Source: Brettanomyces bruxellensis
Lineage: Eukaryota; Ascomycota; Pichiomycetes; Pichiales; Pichiaceae
NCBI RefSeq assembly: GCF_011074885.1
Contig: NC_054685.1
Span: forward strand, 186,001-250,000
Direction: 5' to 3'
DNA: 64,000 bases
Under the pieces are notes generated by a model that searched no databases, was not told where the DNA came from, and saw only the letters and a program-made list of their open reading frames with translations. This document shows, in pieces, positions 49,371-59,664 of this stretch. Made by a program: the position numbers and the translations under genes. Each line of letters opens with the position of its first letter. Position 1 is the stretch's first letter.

Positions 49371-52300
49371 ATGGGCTCATCCTCAGAACAGACGAGTACG
49401 GGTAGTCCCGCGACTGCCGAAAAGAAGATAGCACAAGCAAATGAACAAGCGTCGGAACAGCCGAAGCAACAACAGAAAAATTCACCTGCAGTTTCAGCTG
49501 CACCATCACCAGCTACTGTCAATGCCTCTACAGGAAACGCACAGGCTCCATCAGCAGCATCATCATCATCATCGTCATCATTTAATGCGGGCCACAGAAG
49601 GGGGTCGTCTACATCATATCGTAAAAATAATGGTGGAAGGCGTGGAAACGGATATAATCACAGACACTATAACCAACGTCCCCAAAATCCTCCAATGTAT
49701 GCAGCTGCCCGCGGATGGACGGAATACATGAATCAGCAATATTACGCAGCAGCAGCAGCAGCGGCTCAAGGATATTATTATAATCCACAAGCTCCGGCAC
49801 CTCAAGGATTTTTCACACCTGTGATGGGTGCTATGCCAGGCGTTATTCCAGGTGCTGTGAATGAAGATAACGGGGCTAGAGCCTCTCATCCGGTGGATCT
49901 GCCGGCTAAGCCTGCATCCCATGCTGGAATCAGCATAAAGACGAAAGATGGAAGGCCAGTTTCATTTGCTCAGTTTAAGAAGGCCGAGAATTTTGAACCA
50001 AGCAATGCCCCAGTGACTGCAGCCTTGAAGACACCTGTTCCAGAACAAAAGCCTTCTCCCGAGCCAGTGAAAAAGCCGGAAGTGGTTGCCGTTAAGGAAG
50101 AGGAAGCCAATAAAAGTAAGGAAAACAAGAATGCTTTTAAGGAAGCCATTCTTGCCAAAATCCGTGCTAAAAAGGCATTAGAAGCCCAAAAGAAGGAAGC
50201 AACGGTTCAGAAACCAACTCAAAAGCCTGAAACTGCTGAGTCCGCAGATAAGAAGCCAGCAGCATCGTCAGTTGAGACCAAATCTACAAAGGTTGAGAAG
50301 CCCGCACCTACTCCTGCTAAATCAATTCCTGTTACGAAAGCGGAGAAGAAGGAGTTATCAGTTGAAAAGCCTGTCGAAAAAGTTTCAAAGGTTCCATCCG
50401 CTCCTGTGACTACCGCTGTCGAAAAGAAAGAGGAGGAGACTGAAAAGCAAGAAAAGAAGCTTACAGAGCCAGTTAAGAAGGAAGTGGCCGAGCCAAGTGC
50501 CGAAAAGCCAGCTTCCAAGAAGCCAGTTGCAGAAAAGCCAGCTGCAGAGAAGCCAGTTGCAGAAAAGTCAGTTACAGAAAAGCCAGCTGCGGAAAAGCCA
50601 AGTGCAGAAAAGCCATCTTCAAAAGTTTCAATGGCACAACTTATTGCTCAGAAGAATGATGCCAAATTTCAGCCAGCTGGCGAAGTGGAAACTCCAGCAA
50701 AGCAGGCTATACCTTCACTTCCTACAACGCCAAGTTCGTTACCGGTTCATATTCCTCAAAAGCCAACATTATCATCAAAATCTGAAAATTTGATGTCCAC
50801 AGCCATTACGAATGCTGCAGTTTCAAGATTAGAACAAGACATATCAGAATCACAATCGGCCGATGCTAAGGAGGCAGAGAACAATGTTTCTAAGGTGACG
50901 ATGTCGCAATTCTTTGAGCGTATAAAGGCGGCAAAGCCAGTCGAGAATGTTTATAAATTTTCATACCCAGATGGTGTGATACTCCCAGACGAGAAATTCC
51001 AGTCCTACCATAAAAAAACGTATGATCCCGGATTCCTGTATCAGTTCTGTGAGGCATGCGACTTTGAAGTTGATGATGACTGGAAGACCAAATACTCTTC
51101 GCACGTTCTGTTGCTTGATCGCTCTGGAAGCAAAGGTGGATACCGCAATGGCAGCCAGTATGGTGGACGTGGAATGTCGCGTAATGGTCCTAGGGGTGAA
51201 TATAATGGATCCAGAAATGGATCTCGTGGTGGAAGTGGTAGAAGACGGTCTGGTAGAGGCGAAAAGAGCCGCCAGGGATCGAGGAGAAGAAAGGATTCTC
51301 ACAGAAGCCGTAGAGGAGAGCCAAGAGATATGCGTGAAATGAGAGAGATTGGTCACGGCTCTAGACACGAAGAGTGGAATTCGAACCCAGAAGAGAATGC
51401 TGGTTCCAGGGAGGCAGCTTCTGCTCCTGCAATCCCAGAAACGCTTCCAAACGGTGAGCCTCTATTGAAGAAGGCTGAGCACAAATGGGTGCCTCGTTCC
51501 TTGAGAAAGAAGGAGAAGGAGGTTAAGTATGCACCAGATGGAAAGACGGTGCTTTTAGAGGAGGATGACATCAGAAGCAAGACGCAATCTTTGCTTAACA
51601 AGCTTACATTGGAGCAGTTTGATAATATTACTGGAAAAATGCTGGAGGTGGCAAACCAATCTAAGTGGGAAGAGGATGCACAGGCTTTGAAGCTTGTTAT
51701 TGAGATCACATTTGCAAAGGCCTGCGATGAGCCCCATTGGTCCAACATGTATGCTAGGTGGTGCTTCAAGCTCTGTAAGGATGTCGACCCAGAGGTGAAG
51801 GACTCCAAGGATGAGGAATTGGGAGAAACAAGAAACAGTGGCTCCAACCTTGTTCATTACTTATTGGTTTCACGTTGTCAAACCGAGTACGAGAAGGGAT
51901 GGGAAGATAAGCTTCCAACAAACCCAGATGGATCTCAACTAGAACCAGAGATGATGTCGGATGAATACTATAAGATGGCCGCTGCAAAGAGAAGAGGACT
52001 TGGCTTAGTTAGATTCATTGGTGAGTTGTTCAGTTATAAACTTCTTAACAGACACGTCATCATGCGTTGTATCGTGGAAATTCTAAGTAAGGACGAGCCA
52101 TCGGATGATGCAATGGAGACACTTTCCCAGCTGTTGAAGACATGTGGTCCAAGTTTGGATCAGACTTCAGAGGGCAAGCATCATTTGGATCTTGCGTTCT
52201 CGAAGATCCATACCTTGCTAGATACCAGCAAATCACTAACCTCTCGTATTAAGTTCAGTATTCTTGATATGATGGAACTCAGAAAGAGGAACTGGCGTGA

Positions 52301-52919
52301 TGAAAATGCCGAAAAGTCCGGTCCAAAGACTATTCAGGAGATTCACATGGAGGCTGAACGTAAGAGAGAGCAGGAAGAATACGAAAAGGAAATGAGAAGA
52401 AGACATCATGGAGGTCGTGGTGGTATGGATCATCGAGGAGGTAGTAGAATGGGTTCTAGAGCCGGATCTAGGTTGGGTTCTAGGTCAAACTCATCCAGAT
52501 GGGGATCTTCGGACAGACTTTCTTCTAAAGATTTGAGTAAGGTTGGTGTTGTGAGGAACTCATCTGAAGGATCTTTGGGACCATTCAAAAAGAATAAGAC
52601 ATTTCAGACACTTGCCTCTCTGAGAAGAGGAAGGGATAGATCATCTGATAACTTCACAACAGTTTCTGGAAGTATGAGATCATCATCCACAAGGTCTACC
52701 ACAAATACGCCACCTACGCCGGAGCCAAGAGAGGCATCAGTGAACAGATTCGCCGCTTTAGGATTAGATGAAGATGAAGATGACGATGAGGAGGAAGAGG
52801 AAGAAGAAGAAGCAGAAAGAGGCAATGCAGATGAAGATGTTGCCTCTTCGAATAAAGAGAGTACAGAAGATAATGTTAAGTCAAACGGCAAACCGGAAGA
52901 TCAGAAGGACGAGCAGTAA
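49371..52919 (+). CDS. TIF4631: Translation initiation factor eIF4G
   Basis: This encodes 1182 aa from the first ATG at 49371 (MGSSSEQTSTGS); the upstream frame lacks ATG. The N-terminal ~370 residues are low complexity (Gln/Ala/Ser), with a Tyr/Gly/Asn-rich PABP/RNA-binding region. A repeat block of AEKPVAEKP type lies at about residues 373-420. The eIF4E-binding motif YDPGFLYQF (Y-x4-L-phi) is near residue 551. RGG/RS-rich segments (GSRNGSRGGSGRRRSGRG) precede the MIF4G domain (about 728-976), which binds eIF4A. The C-terminus is Ser/Arg-rich and then strongly acidic (EDEDDDEEEEEEE). It is the scaffold joining cap-bound eIF4E, eIF4A and Pab1 to the 43S complex. The order matches yeast Tif4631/Tif4632; the two S. 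cerevisiae genes come from the whole-genome duplication, so here one gene probably serves both. Confidence 0.95.
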   Translation: MGSSSEQTSTGSPATAEKKIAQANEQASEQPKQQQKNSPAVSAAPSPATVNASTGNAQAPSAASSSSSSSFNAGHRRGSSTSYRKNNGGRRGNGYNHRHYNQRPQNPPMYAAARGWTEYMNQQYYAAAAAAAQGYYYNPQAPAPQGFFTPVMGAMPGVIPGAVNEDNGARASHPVDLPAKPASHAGISIKTKDGRPVSFAQFKKAENFEPSNAPVTAALKTPVPEQKPSPEPVKKPEVVAVKEEEANKSKENKNAFKEAILAKIRAKKALEAQKKEATVQKPTQKPETAESADKKPAASSVETKSTKVEKPAPTPAKSIPVTKAEKKELSVEKPVEKVSKVPSAPVTTAVEKKEEETEKQEKKLTEPVKKEVAEPSAEKPASKKPVAEKPAAEKPVAEKSVTEKPAAEKPSAEKPSSKVSMAQLIAQKNDAKFQPAGEVETPAKQAIPSLPTTPSSLPVHIPQKPTLSSKSENLMSTAITNAAVSRLEQDISESQSADAKEAENNVSKVTMSQFFERIKAAKPVENVYKFSYPDGVILPDEKFQSYHKKTYDPGFLYQFCEACDFEVDDDWKTKYSSHVLLLDRSGSKGGYRNGSQYGGRGMSRNGPRGEYNGSRNGSRGGSGRRRSGRGEKSRQGSRRRKDSHRSRRGEPRDMREMREIGHGSRHEEWNSNPEENAGSREAASAPAIPETLPNGEPLLKKAEHKWVPRSLRKKEKEVKYAPDGKTVLLEEDDIRSKTQSLLNKLTLEQFDNITGKMLEVANQSKWEEDAQALKLVIEITFAKACDEPHWSNMYARWCFKLCKDVDPEVKDSKDEELGETRNSGSNLVHYLLVSRCQTEYEKGWEDKLPTNPDGSQLEPEMMSDEYYKMAAAKRRGLGLVRFIGELFSYKLLNRHVIMRCIVEILSKDEPSDDAMETLSQLLKTCGPSLDQTSEGKHHLDLAFSKIHTLLDTSKSLTSRIKFSILDMMELRKRNWRDENAEKSGPKTIQEIHMEAERKREQEEYEKEMRRRHHGGRGGMDHRGGSRMGSRAGSRLGSRSNSSRWGSSDRLSSKDLSKVGVVRNSSEGSLGPFKKNKTFQTLASLRRGRDRSSDNFTTVSGSMRSSSTRSTTNTPPTPEPREASVNRFAALGLDEDEDDDEEEEEEEEAERGNADEDVASSNKESTEDNVKSNGKPEDQKDEQ
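50490..50630 (+). repeat. In-frame Lys-Pro-Ala-Glu repeat inside eIF4G
   Basis: About eight to ten imperfect 15-bp units encode (A/V)EKPx, such as AEKPVAEKPAAEKP. The nucleotide repeat GAAAAGCCAG is visible. Copy number is expected to vary between alleles. Confidence 0.75.
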
Positions 52920-53228
52920 TTAAAGCACGCATGAGTATACTCTTTAATAATTATGGTGATCGTCGAGCTCTTTTGTACATCTTTTCTTAATCTACTTTGT
53001 TTGTTATTTTACACACTTTTTTTTTTAATATTTTGCGTTTCTACGTCTTAATTGTAGTTGGTAAAAGGATTTCTAACTTTACTTGAGTTTTAATTATTAT
53101 TACTTATTAGCCTATACTCTAGTATTTTCTGGAACCTGAAGTTCCTACCGCTAGTAGGGGGAGCATATCACTATAGGCCACGCGATCCGAAAGGAGTACA
53201 TATATATATATAAATGTAAAGCATTGTC
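52920..53228. other. Convergent 3' spacer TIF4631/SEC18
   Basis: These 309 bp hold the terminators of both genes: a T-run near 53020 and a TA run near 53201-53214. The more GC-rich block at 53135-53195 contains no recognised element. Confidence 0.45.
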
Positions 53229-55487
53229 TTAAGGCCTGTTGCTTTCAACTGTTAGCTGAACTAATTCCTCCACCGGATTGGAACTGAATTTTGAGGCATC
53301 TATATTGAACAAAACCTTTTTGATCGCAATATTAATCTTACCATCTTGGAATATCTGCAGCAATTGTTTATTCACCTTCTCTGAAGCTGCCTCAACATTT
53401 GGCGCTCCAAACTGTGTTTGAAGCATCACACTTTTAAGCTCTTCTAAGGATGTCAAATTATTCACGGGAATCTCGTCGTTAAAGCAATTCAAGACATCAA
53501 GATTTTTTATCAACCTGTAATTTGATGTTGTCGCCAAGACAATTAAACGATGAGACTCCGGAGGAGGCTTTCTCATCCTGGTCATTAGAGCACGTAATAT
53601 GACAGAGGAAAATCGAGGACCAATAGGAACGTAATCTATTATGGCTTCAATATCATCAACTATGAGGATATTTAACGGGGACTTGTATGCATCACGGAAC
53701 GTATTATCGATGTATTGGACCTTTGCAGACTCTGACATACCAATCAATTCGTCGGATGAGATCATTCGAATAAATGGAAACTTAGATTTCAAGGCCATAT
53801 TTGCGGCCAATGCGGTCTTTCCAGAACCAGGAGGACCATACAGTAACACAGAAGAGAAGTTAAATCTTTTGGAGTTTTTCAACTGCGCAATATCTCTATT
53901 AACTCTGTTGATAATACCATCAATTTTTGGGGAGAATTTGAGAATACCTCCTTTGACACAGTCGTGTAAATCTTCTTCATTAACACCATATGCCGGCTTC
54001 ACTTCATTAAGAGCATTCAAAAAGCAATCCATATTGACAACCACATCTTTCCAATCACCTTTTATCTGTCCCACTGTACCAACCTTAATATGCCGGCTCA
54101 ATGCAAAGGAAGTGGCAGACTTAACCAAACCTTCCAATTCAGCACCACTGAAATTCTTGGTTAGTTTAGCGAGTTTATGAAGATCAACATCCGATGCCAA
54201 AGCTCCATTATCACGCATTTTTTTAGTCTTAATTTCCAAAATTTGATTTCGTCCCTCCTCGTCTGGCAAATGTATCTCCACTTGCACTTCAAATCTTCCA
54301 GGACGAAGCAAAGCTTCATCAATCAAGTCACGTCTGTTGGTCATTCCAATCACGAGAATGTTGTTTAACTGGTCAACACCATCCATTTTAGCAAGTAACT
54401 GATTGACCACATTATCTGCGACACCAGTGCCATCACCTCTGGAACCACGCTGCTTGAAAATTGAATCCAACTCATCGAATATGATGATATGAAGTGATGA
54501 TGCATCACCCTTTTGTTTATACTCAGCCTCTGCATCTTTGAACAAATTTCTAATATTTTCTTCAGAAGAACCAACATACTTGGATAGGATTTCCGGACCG
54601 TTAACAATCTTCGGCTCCTTTGCATTCAACATTTTACCAATTTGCCTAGCAATCAAAGTCTTTCCTGTACCCGGAGGTCCATACAAAAGCATACCTTTGA
54701 CATGCTGAATTCCCAACTTCTCAACCAATGCCGGTGGGAAAATTCTTGATGCAAATGCTCTTCTGAAAATAGAGGTAAATTCGTTGTCCAAACCACCAAT
54801 ACCCATATCTTCAAATTTGAAATCAGGTCTAATAATTGCATCAACATTTGGCCTTTTCATTGAAGCTTTCAGGTTCACAAGACCATCAGATCCTTTATAG
54901 AAACTCACTTGTGTCTGCTGAACAACTATTCCTTTATTCATAATATCACCGCTAACTGGGACATTTTCCATACTCACATCAGCAAGATCAACAACCTGGG
55001 TAGCTGTGACCTTGAGTTCAAAGTAATTGCCCTTGAACTCGAAGAGCAGAATTTGGGTAGGTTGCAATATTTGTGAATCAAACTTCTTCACGAATGCATC
55101 GGCCATTTCATCCGGATCGTATAACCTGCTATTTGCTCTATTTCTGTTCCAAAAATTCACCTCAACATTAATTGCCCCCAAATATGCTCCTTTCTTACCA
55201 TTGGCATGAAATAAATCATAAGGCGAAACCAAGACAGATTGATCTGTGGACCAAGAACCCCAAAATCTTTGATTTCCAGATAGACCAATGGCACCGGGAA
55301 TCATTTTTGTGCTTTGCTTAATTGTGAACACAAACTTGTTATCCAATATCACATATGTACCTTCCTTAAAATCTTGTGGATTTACAGCTGCACAATTCGA
55401 CTTCGCAGTTTCATTGTCAGGTGAATTCTTCACCAGCATCGTCTTGGCAGCATCTGCCTTCGACTTTCTAAATGGTAACTTCTCCAT
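53229..55487 (-). CDS. SEC18: NSF ATPase Sec18
   Basis: This encodes 752 aa, against 758 in S. cerevisiae. The N-terminal alpha-SNAP/SNARE-binding domain spans about 1-220. The D1 AAA domain has Walker [16 protein letters not shown] near residue 269, the DELDSIFKQRGSRGDG segment near 335, and MTNRRDLIDEALLRPGRFEVQ. The D2 domain has Walker A GPPGSGKTALAAN near 549 and a DDIEAIIDYVPIGPRFS stretch, the usual D2 variation that supports hexamerisation. It disassembles cis-SNARE complexes after membrane fusion throughout the secretory pathway and the vacuole. It converges with TIF4631 and is divergent with GPI18. Confidence 0.98.
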   Translation of the reverse strand: MEKLPFRKSKADAAKTMLVKNSPDNETAKSNCAAVNPQDFKEGTYVILDNKFVFTIKQSTKMIPGAIGLSGNQRFWGSWSTDQSVLVSPYDLFHANGKKGAYLGAINVEVNFWNRNRANSRLYDPDEMADAFVKKFDSQILQPTQILLFEFKGNYFELKVTATQVVDLADVSMENVPVSGDIMNKGIVVQQTQVSFYKGSDGLVNLKASMKRPNVDAIIRPDFKFEDMGIGGLDNEFTSIFRRAFASRIFPPALVEKLGIQHVKGMLLYGPPGTGKTLIARQIGKMLNAKEPKIVNGPEILSKYVGSSEENIRNLFKDAEAEYKQKGDASSLHIIIFDELDSIFKQRGSRGDGTGVADNVVNQLLAKMDGVDQLNNILVIGMTNRRDLIDEALLRPGRFEVQVEIHLPDEEGRNQILEIKTKKMRDNGALASDVDLHKLAKLTKNFSGAELEGLVKSATSFALSRHIKVGTVGQIKGDWKDVVVNMDCFLNALNEVKPAYGVNEEDLHDCVKGGILKFSPKIDGIINRVNRDIAQLKNSKRFNFSSVLLYGPPGSGKTALAANMALKSKFPFIRMISSDELIGMSESAKVQYIDNTFRDAYKSPLNILIVDDIEAIIDYVPIGPRFSSVILRALMTRMRKPPPESHRLIVLATTSNYRLIKNLDVLNCFNDEIPVNNLTSLEELKSVMLQTQFGAPNVEAASEKVNKQLLQIFQDGKINIAIKKVLFNIDASKFSSNPVEELVQLTVESNRP

Positions 55488-55821
55488 TTCATTTACTGCA
55501 CAATGCTTTCAATTATGGACAAGTGATAAAAGAAAGGACGTTGACAGGTATCAGCTGAAGAAAAAAAAGACATTCTAGGTCTTTATCTAATAGTGCGAAT
55601 AATCTTTGTTTATCTGAAATTTATACATATTTTTGTATCGTACATAATTTTTATTTGCTGTCAACTTCTCGGCATTCCCTATTCTTTCAGTACCGGCCCA
55701 AGATCTCATGCACGGATGTATAATTCGGTCATGCTTAGTTGTTAGCTTTCAACCCTTAATACACCGTATTGATGTTCTCTAGAACTAAAGCCAAATATTC
55801 TTGACAGATACAATTGCTCGG
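55488..55821. promoter_or_regulatory. Divergent promoter SEC18/GPI18
   Basis: This 334-bp region lies between the two start codons. The GPI18 frame extends upstream to 55801 only with a TTG, so 55822 is the first ATG. No named element was recognised. Confidence 0.4.
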
Positions 55822-57090
55822 ATGAGTCAACTTTGCTCGGTTTTTGCTTTAATAAAGGCTGCTGAGTTATTTGCAGTTATTATATCCCCTTCCCAATTTG
55901 ATGTATCTACTATCACACTATTGCATGAGTATACGTCAGATCGATCTGTGATTCTTGACTCACTGTCATCATTAATCAACACCGAAAGGATCAAGAAGCA
56001 CGTTTTGGATAAGCTTTTATCTTGGGATTCGGTGTATTTTTTTAAACTTACATTTGACGGAATCGCTTTTGAACATGAATGGGTTTTTGGTCCCCTGCTT
56101 TGGCGTTTATTAGGCGTACTAATGAAGCTCTTCTCGAGTAATATATACGATGCATTGATAGTATCAATGATCATCAACAATATATGCCATTTCTTAAGTT
56201 GTGTTTTGTTAAGAAAACTAACTCTACTGATTTTCGGACCAAGGTTTAAAAGCAAGAAGCTGGTTTCCACGTTTGCAAATACGTGCTCATTGCTATGTGC
56301 CATTCAACCATCCGGAATATTTTCAACGGTGGGTTACAGTGAATCCGTGTCACAACTATTCTGCTATCTTGGACTTTATTACAGGGCATATGCCTTAACA
56401 AACAATGTTAGACTGCATCGCAAACAATATCTTCTCTCCGGGATTTGCTTTTCCATCGCATTTGGATACAGATCGAATTGCCTACTATACGGAATTTTGT
56501 ACCTTTATGATTTGTTCAATGCCATTAAACATAGAACCTTTGTTTCTATGTTAATGCCGCTGATATCCGGCTTGCTTTTATTTGCATCTTTGTACATTTC
56601 CGTGGCTCTTCCATACTTGAGATATTGTCCTCAAAGGGGAGAATGGTGTCACTCGATCACTAAATCATTGGTTACCTATGCACAATCATATTATTGGAAT
56701 GTTGGATTTCTCAAATATTTTACACTTGGCAACATTCCCCTTTTTCTAATGGCAATGCCACAGCTTCTTGTGCTTGTTCTCTCATTGATTAGGTTCAAAG
56801 CATGCAAGAAAATTAGAGGAGAGTGGCTCGTTTGCTTTGTGTATACATTTTTGCAATTCACCACAATGCATGTCCAAATTGTTAATAGAGTTAGTACTTG
56901 CACATTCCTCCACATTTGGTTTCTCTCTTCATTGTTGTATCAAGATGCATTTAACGGAAATGCAAATGCAAACAAAAAGAAACAGAATTTTCTTTTCTCT
57001 CAGAGATTTGCACATTGGATGATACTATTTTGGATGGTTTGGGTAATAGTCCAGGCAGGATTGTATGCTGTCTTCTTACCACCAGCATAG
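55822..57090 (+). CDS. GPI18: GPI mannosyltransferase II (PIG-V family)
   Basis: This encodes 422 aa from the first ATG at 55822. It is a polytopic membrane protein. The first lumenal region carries the family signature LLSWDSVYFFKLTFDGIAFEHEWVFGP at about residues 63-88: the acidic WD motif followed by EHEWVFGP, as in PIG-V/Gpi18. Later helices include FCYLGLYYRAYAL and SIAFGYRSNCLLYGI (the family's arginine-containing segment). It adds the second mannose of the GPI anchor precursor in the ER lumen. Length is close to ScGpi18 (433 aa). I see no intron. Confidence 0.92.
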   Translation: MSQLCSVFALIKAAELFAVIISPSQFDVSTITLLHEYTSDRSVILDSLSSLINTERIKKHVLDKLLSWDSVYFFKLTFDGIAFEHEWVFGPLLWRLLGVLMKLFSSNIYDALIVSMIINNICHFLSCVLLRKLTLLIFGPRFKSKKLVSTFANTCSLLCAIQPSGIFSTVGYSESVSQLFCYLGLYYRAYALTNNVRLHRKQYLLSGICFSIAFGYRSNCLLYGILYLYDLFNAIKHRTFVSMLMPLISGLLLFASLYISVALPYLRYCPQRGEWCHSITKSLVTYAQSYYWNVGFLKYFTLGNIPLFLMAMPQLLVLVLSLIRFKACKKIRGEWLVCFVYTFLQFTTMHVQIVNRVSTCTFLHIWFLSSLLYQDAFNGNANANKKKQNFLFSQRFAHWMILFWMVWVIVQAGLYAVFLPPA

Positions 57091-57342
57091 ATCTAAAGAT
57101 TTGAGCTATTATTCATACAATAAAAATAACATGTACATTTTACGCAGTTTAGACAATCACCGAGTTTTTCTTACCTTCCATTCTATTGAGGACATGAAAA
57201 ATAATAAGGAGCAAAAAACGTATGAAGTATTGAAGAAAAAGGAAACGACAAAAAAGTAATAACAACACCCACATGCACTCTTAATAAGTATACAACGGCC
57301 GAAGAAATTTCAACCAATTTGAAGCCTATGTAGCCGCATCAA
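57091..57342. other. Convergent 3' spacer GPI18/SSH1
   Basis: This is a 252-bp spacer. An open stretch (57065-57259) overlaps the end of GPI18 in another frame without similarity. It is treated as terminator sequence. Confidence 0.4.
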
Positions 57343-59084
57343 TCACTGTGTAGGTAGAAATTGTGAAAACTGTGAGTTTGCAGCGGCACCTGTCTGCTGC
57401 CATTCAGAAACTATGTCTTCCATAATTGAAAGACCGGCCAAAATGCCAACACATGTACTGAAAGCAATTCCTTTGCATCTACCACAGCACTCGGCAAATG
57501 CCACAATGGCTGATGAAAATAGAGCACCTGATCTGCTTGCTGGTGATATAATCTTTCCAAGCTCTTTAGCCACAGCAACATCTCTACGACCGACAAGAGT
57601 AATATCCTGTTCCTTGAGCATCTTGGCAACACCCCTTGCAGCAGAGCCAGACATAAATGGCCAAAATTTGCCAAAGTATGTAGAAACCATAACCACAAAG
57701 AACAAAAATGTAAATGGCCTGATAATGGAAAGAACCAAGTTGCTCGAAGAAGGAGCTGCAGATATCAAATACAAAATACCACCGTCAAGATTGTATGTTT
57801 TTTTCGTCTCAGCATCCAAAGTCCAGTGTCCAATTAGACTGATATAGTTAATGTACTTTGAGTTAGCACATATTCTTGTTAACGTGAACCCAACAATGTT
57901 CAAAAAGTATAGAATAGAAAATGTGAAGAGAACTGGAAGAGCACCGCAATAAAGAAGCTTAACAGGATAAACAGTAGACATTCCTCTGACTTTGGTCGAC
58001 TTCACAGAAATTTCGTATCTGCAATTCGATAGGTAGAGGGTAGCAAAGAAAGCTGCAATAGCAACATAGACTTGAGTCAAGTTGGCCCCGATGTTTCTAG
58101 TGAAAGCTTCATACACGGCATAAGTCCAGCTTTTGGAGGAAAACAAATTTCGGCCAAGCTGAATGAGCGCACCGGAAGATTCCTTACCACGAGAAGTAAC
58201 AAATGTGGTTAAACCAAACATTGAAGTGGCCAAAGTGGTAGCAGCAGAAGCCGTAATGTAAGCCAAAATGCCAGGACCAAAGCCATAACCCTTATCAAGA
58301 AGTTCAACCAACAAAGTGACAATAGCATTGCTAACAGTCAACTCGACAATAATGAGAGATTTAGCAACAACGGAGGGGGATGTCAAGGCTGAACTTCCTT
58401 CCTCTGTCTTTGAGAAAAGGTCCAAAGGCTCAAAGTAGTCGGAGAAAACGAGAAGAATTGCAAAAACAAATCCGAGAATGAAAGAAGTTATCTTTTGCAA
58501 AGTTTGAAACAACCTCCGATCTGACGGAGAACTGAAGTCAACTTTGAGTAGCTTCTTTCCGGCGAGAATCTGCCAAAAGAATGCGGAAAATGCAGCTGGG
58601 AAAACACCAAATTCCAAGAAAGTTCCGGCTCTTGAACCAAAACCCGACCTGAGCCAAGAAAATGGGTCAACAATTTTGCTATCATCGACACCACTCACTG
58701 GAAGACCAAGAAGAAGATATATAGCTGCAGCTGCCACAGTGTACACAATCTTCTCATCGAAAATAATTTTTTCGTATGGAAGTTGCACTTCAGGAACAAC
58801 TGATTGAAAAGGCTTGATGAGATCCAAAAGACGAACTTTAAAAATAAATAAACGGGTGAGTTAGTACGAGACCCTCTAACTTTTTCATGTAAACACTAAA
58901 CAAAATATTATCACATATTAATATACGTGCAAAAAGCATGTAAAAAGTAGCATATATCTATGGAAAATGCTTGCTAGTTCGTTTTATCATATTGAGTGGG
59001 AAATCGAGACATCAAACACATATCTAAGGTTAGAAGTAAAAGCCGCAACTAGATATGTGTAATACTGTACTTACTTTCACTCAT
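57343..59084 (-). CDS. SSH1: Sec61-like translocon pore Ssh1 (spliced, 10-nt first exon)
   Basis: Exon 1 is 59084-59075 (ATG AGT GAA A). The intron is 59074-58836 (239 nt; donor GTAAGT, branch TACTAAC, acceptor AAAG) and exon 2 is 58835-57343. The product is 500 aa beginning MSEIRLLDLIKPFQSVVPEV. This aligns with S. cerevisiae Ssh1 (MSGFRLIDIVKPI), whereas the unspliced frame has no ATG before the conserved region. About ten transmembrane helices are visible. Family marks include LRSGFGSRAGTFLEFGVFP, LLDKGYGFGPGI, VKSTKVRGMSTVYPVKLLY and SGSAARGVAKMLKEQDITLVGRR. The similarity to Ssh1 (LLYCGALPVLFTFSILYFLN, MGH-like IGHW) is greater than to Sec61. It forms the alternative, co-translational ER translocon with Sbh2 and Sss1. 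Confidence 0.93.
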
Positions 59085-59664
59085 CTTGACAGGAATAATG
59101 AATAACTTTGCTTTATTCAGTCTTAAGGCAGAGTTAGTGATCTTGCAGGTACCCGCTATTTCTGCTTGAGTGCAGTGAGAAAAGGTGATAGTGCACTTTC
59201 TGAAAAAATACAAGTTTTCTCGACAGCCGATGAAAACTGGGCAATTCAGCCATTCTAATTCCCAGTCGAGCGAATGAAAAAAAAAAAATAGCATTGGAGA
59301 ACAACTCGTAATCGAGGGATCGAGAAAAAGAACACTCAACTAATGGGGTTCAGTTAGGTTGTGGGAGCCGCAGGATAAAAAATTCACAAACAGGGAAAGT
59401 GGGCGGGAAAAAAAAGTCGATATTAGTCGCGTCAATCGTACATAAATGGAAATTGAATCATAAACTAGGATTCATTAATAGAAAATTTCCTCGTGCCAAG
59501 AAATGTGTAAAATTTTTATTGAATTATTGTGATGTCCGTCATCATTAATCGGCAATAACACTACCGAGATTCAAAGCATCTAGTTACTAAGTAGTCATAA
59601 ACCAACTTTCTTGACTAAAATTTGAGCCTGGACATACTACATTTGAATTTTAAAAGGGCAACTA
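59085..59664. other. Divergent spacer SSH1/TAE1
   Basis: This is a 580-bp region with A-runs near 59278-59288. A 96-codon minus frame overlapping the SSH1 first exon (59339-59049) has no similarity to anything I know and is disregarded. Confidence 0.45.

Noticed and set aside
51353..51847. 164-codon frame antisense to eIF4G
   Set aside because: Opposite the MIF4G coding region; Ser-rich shadow.
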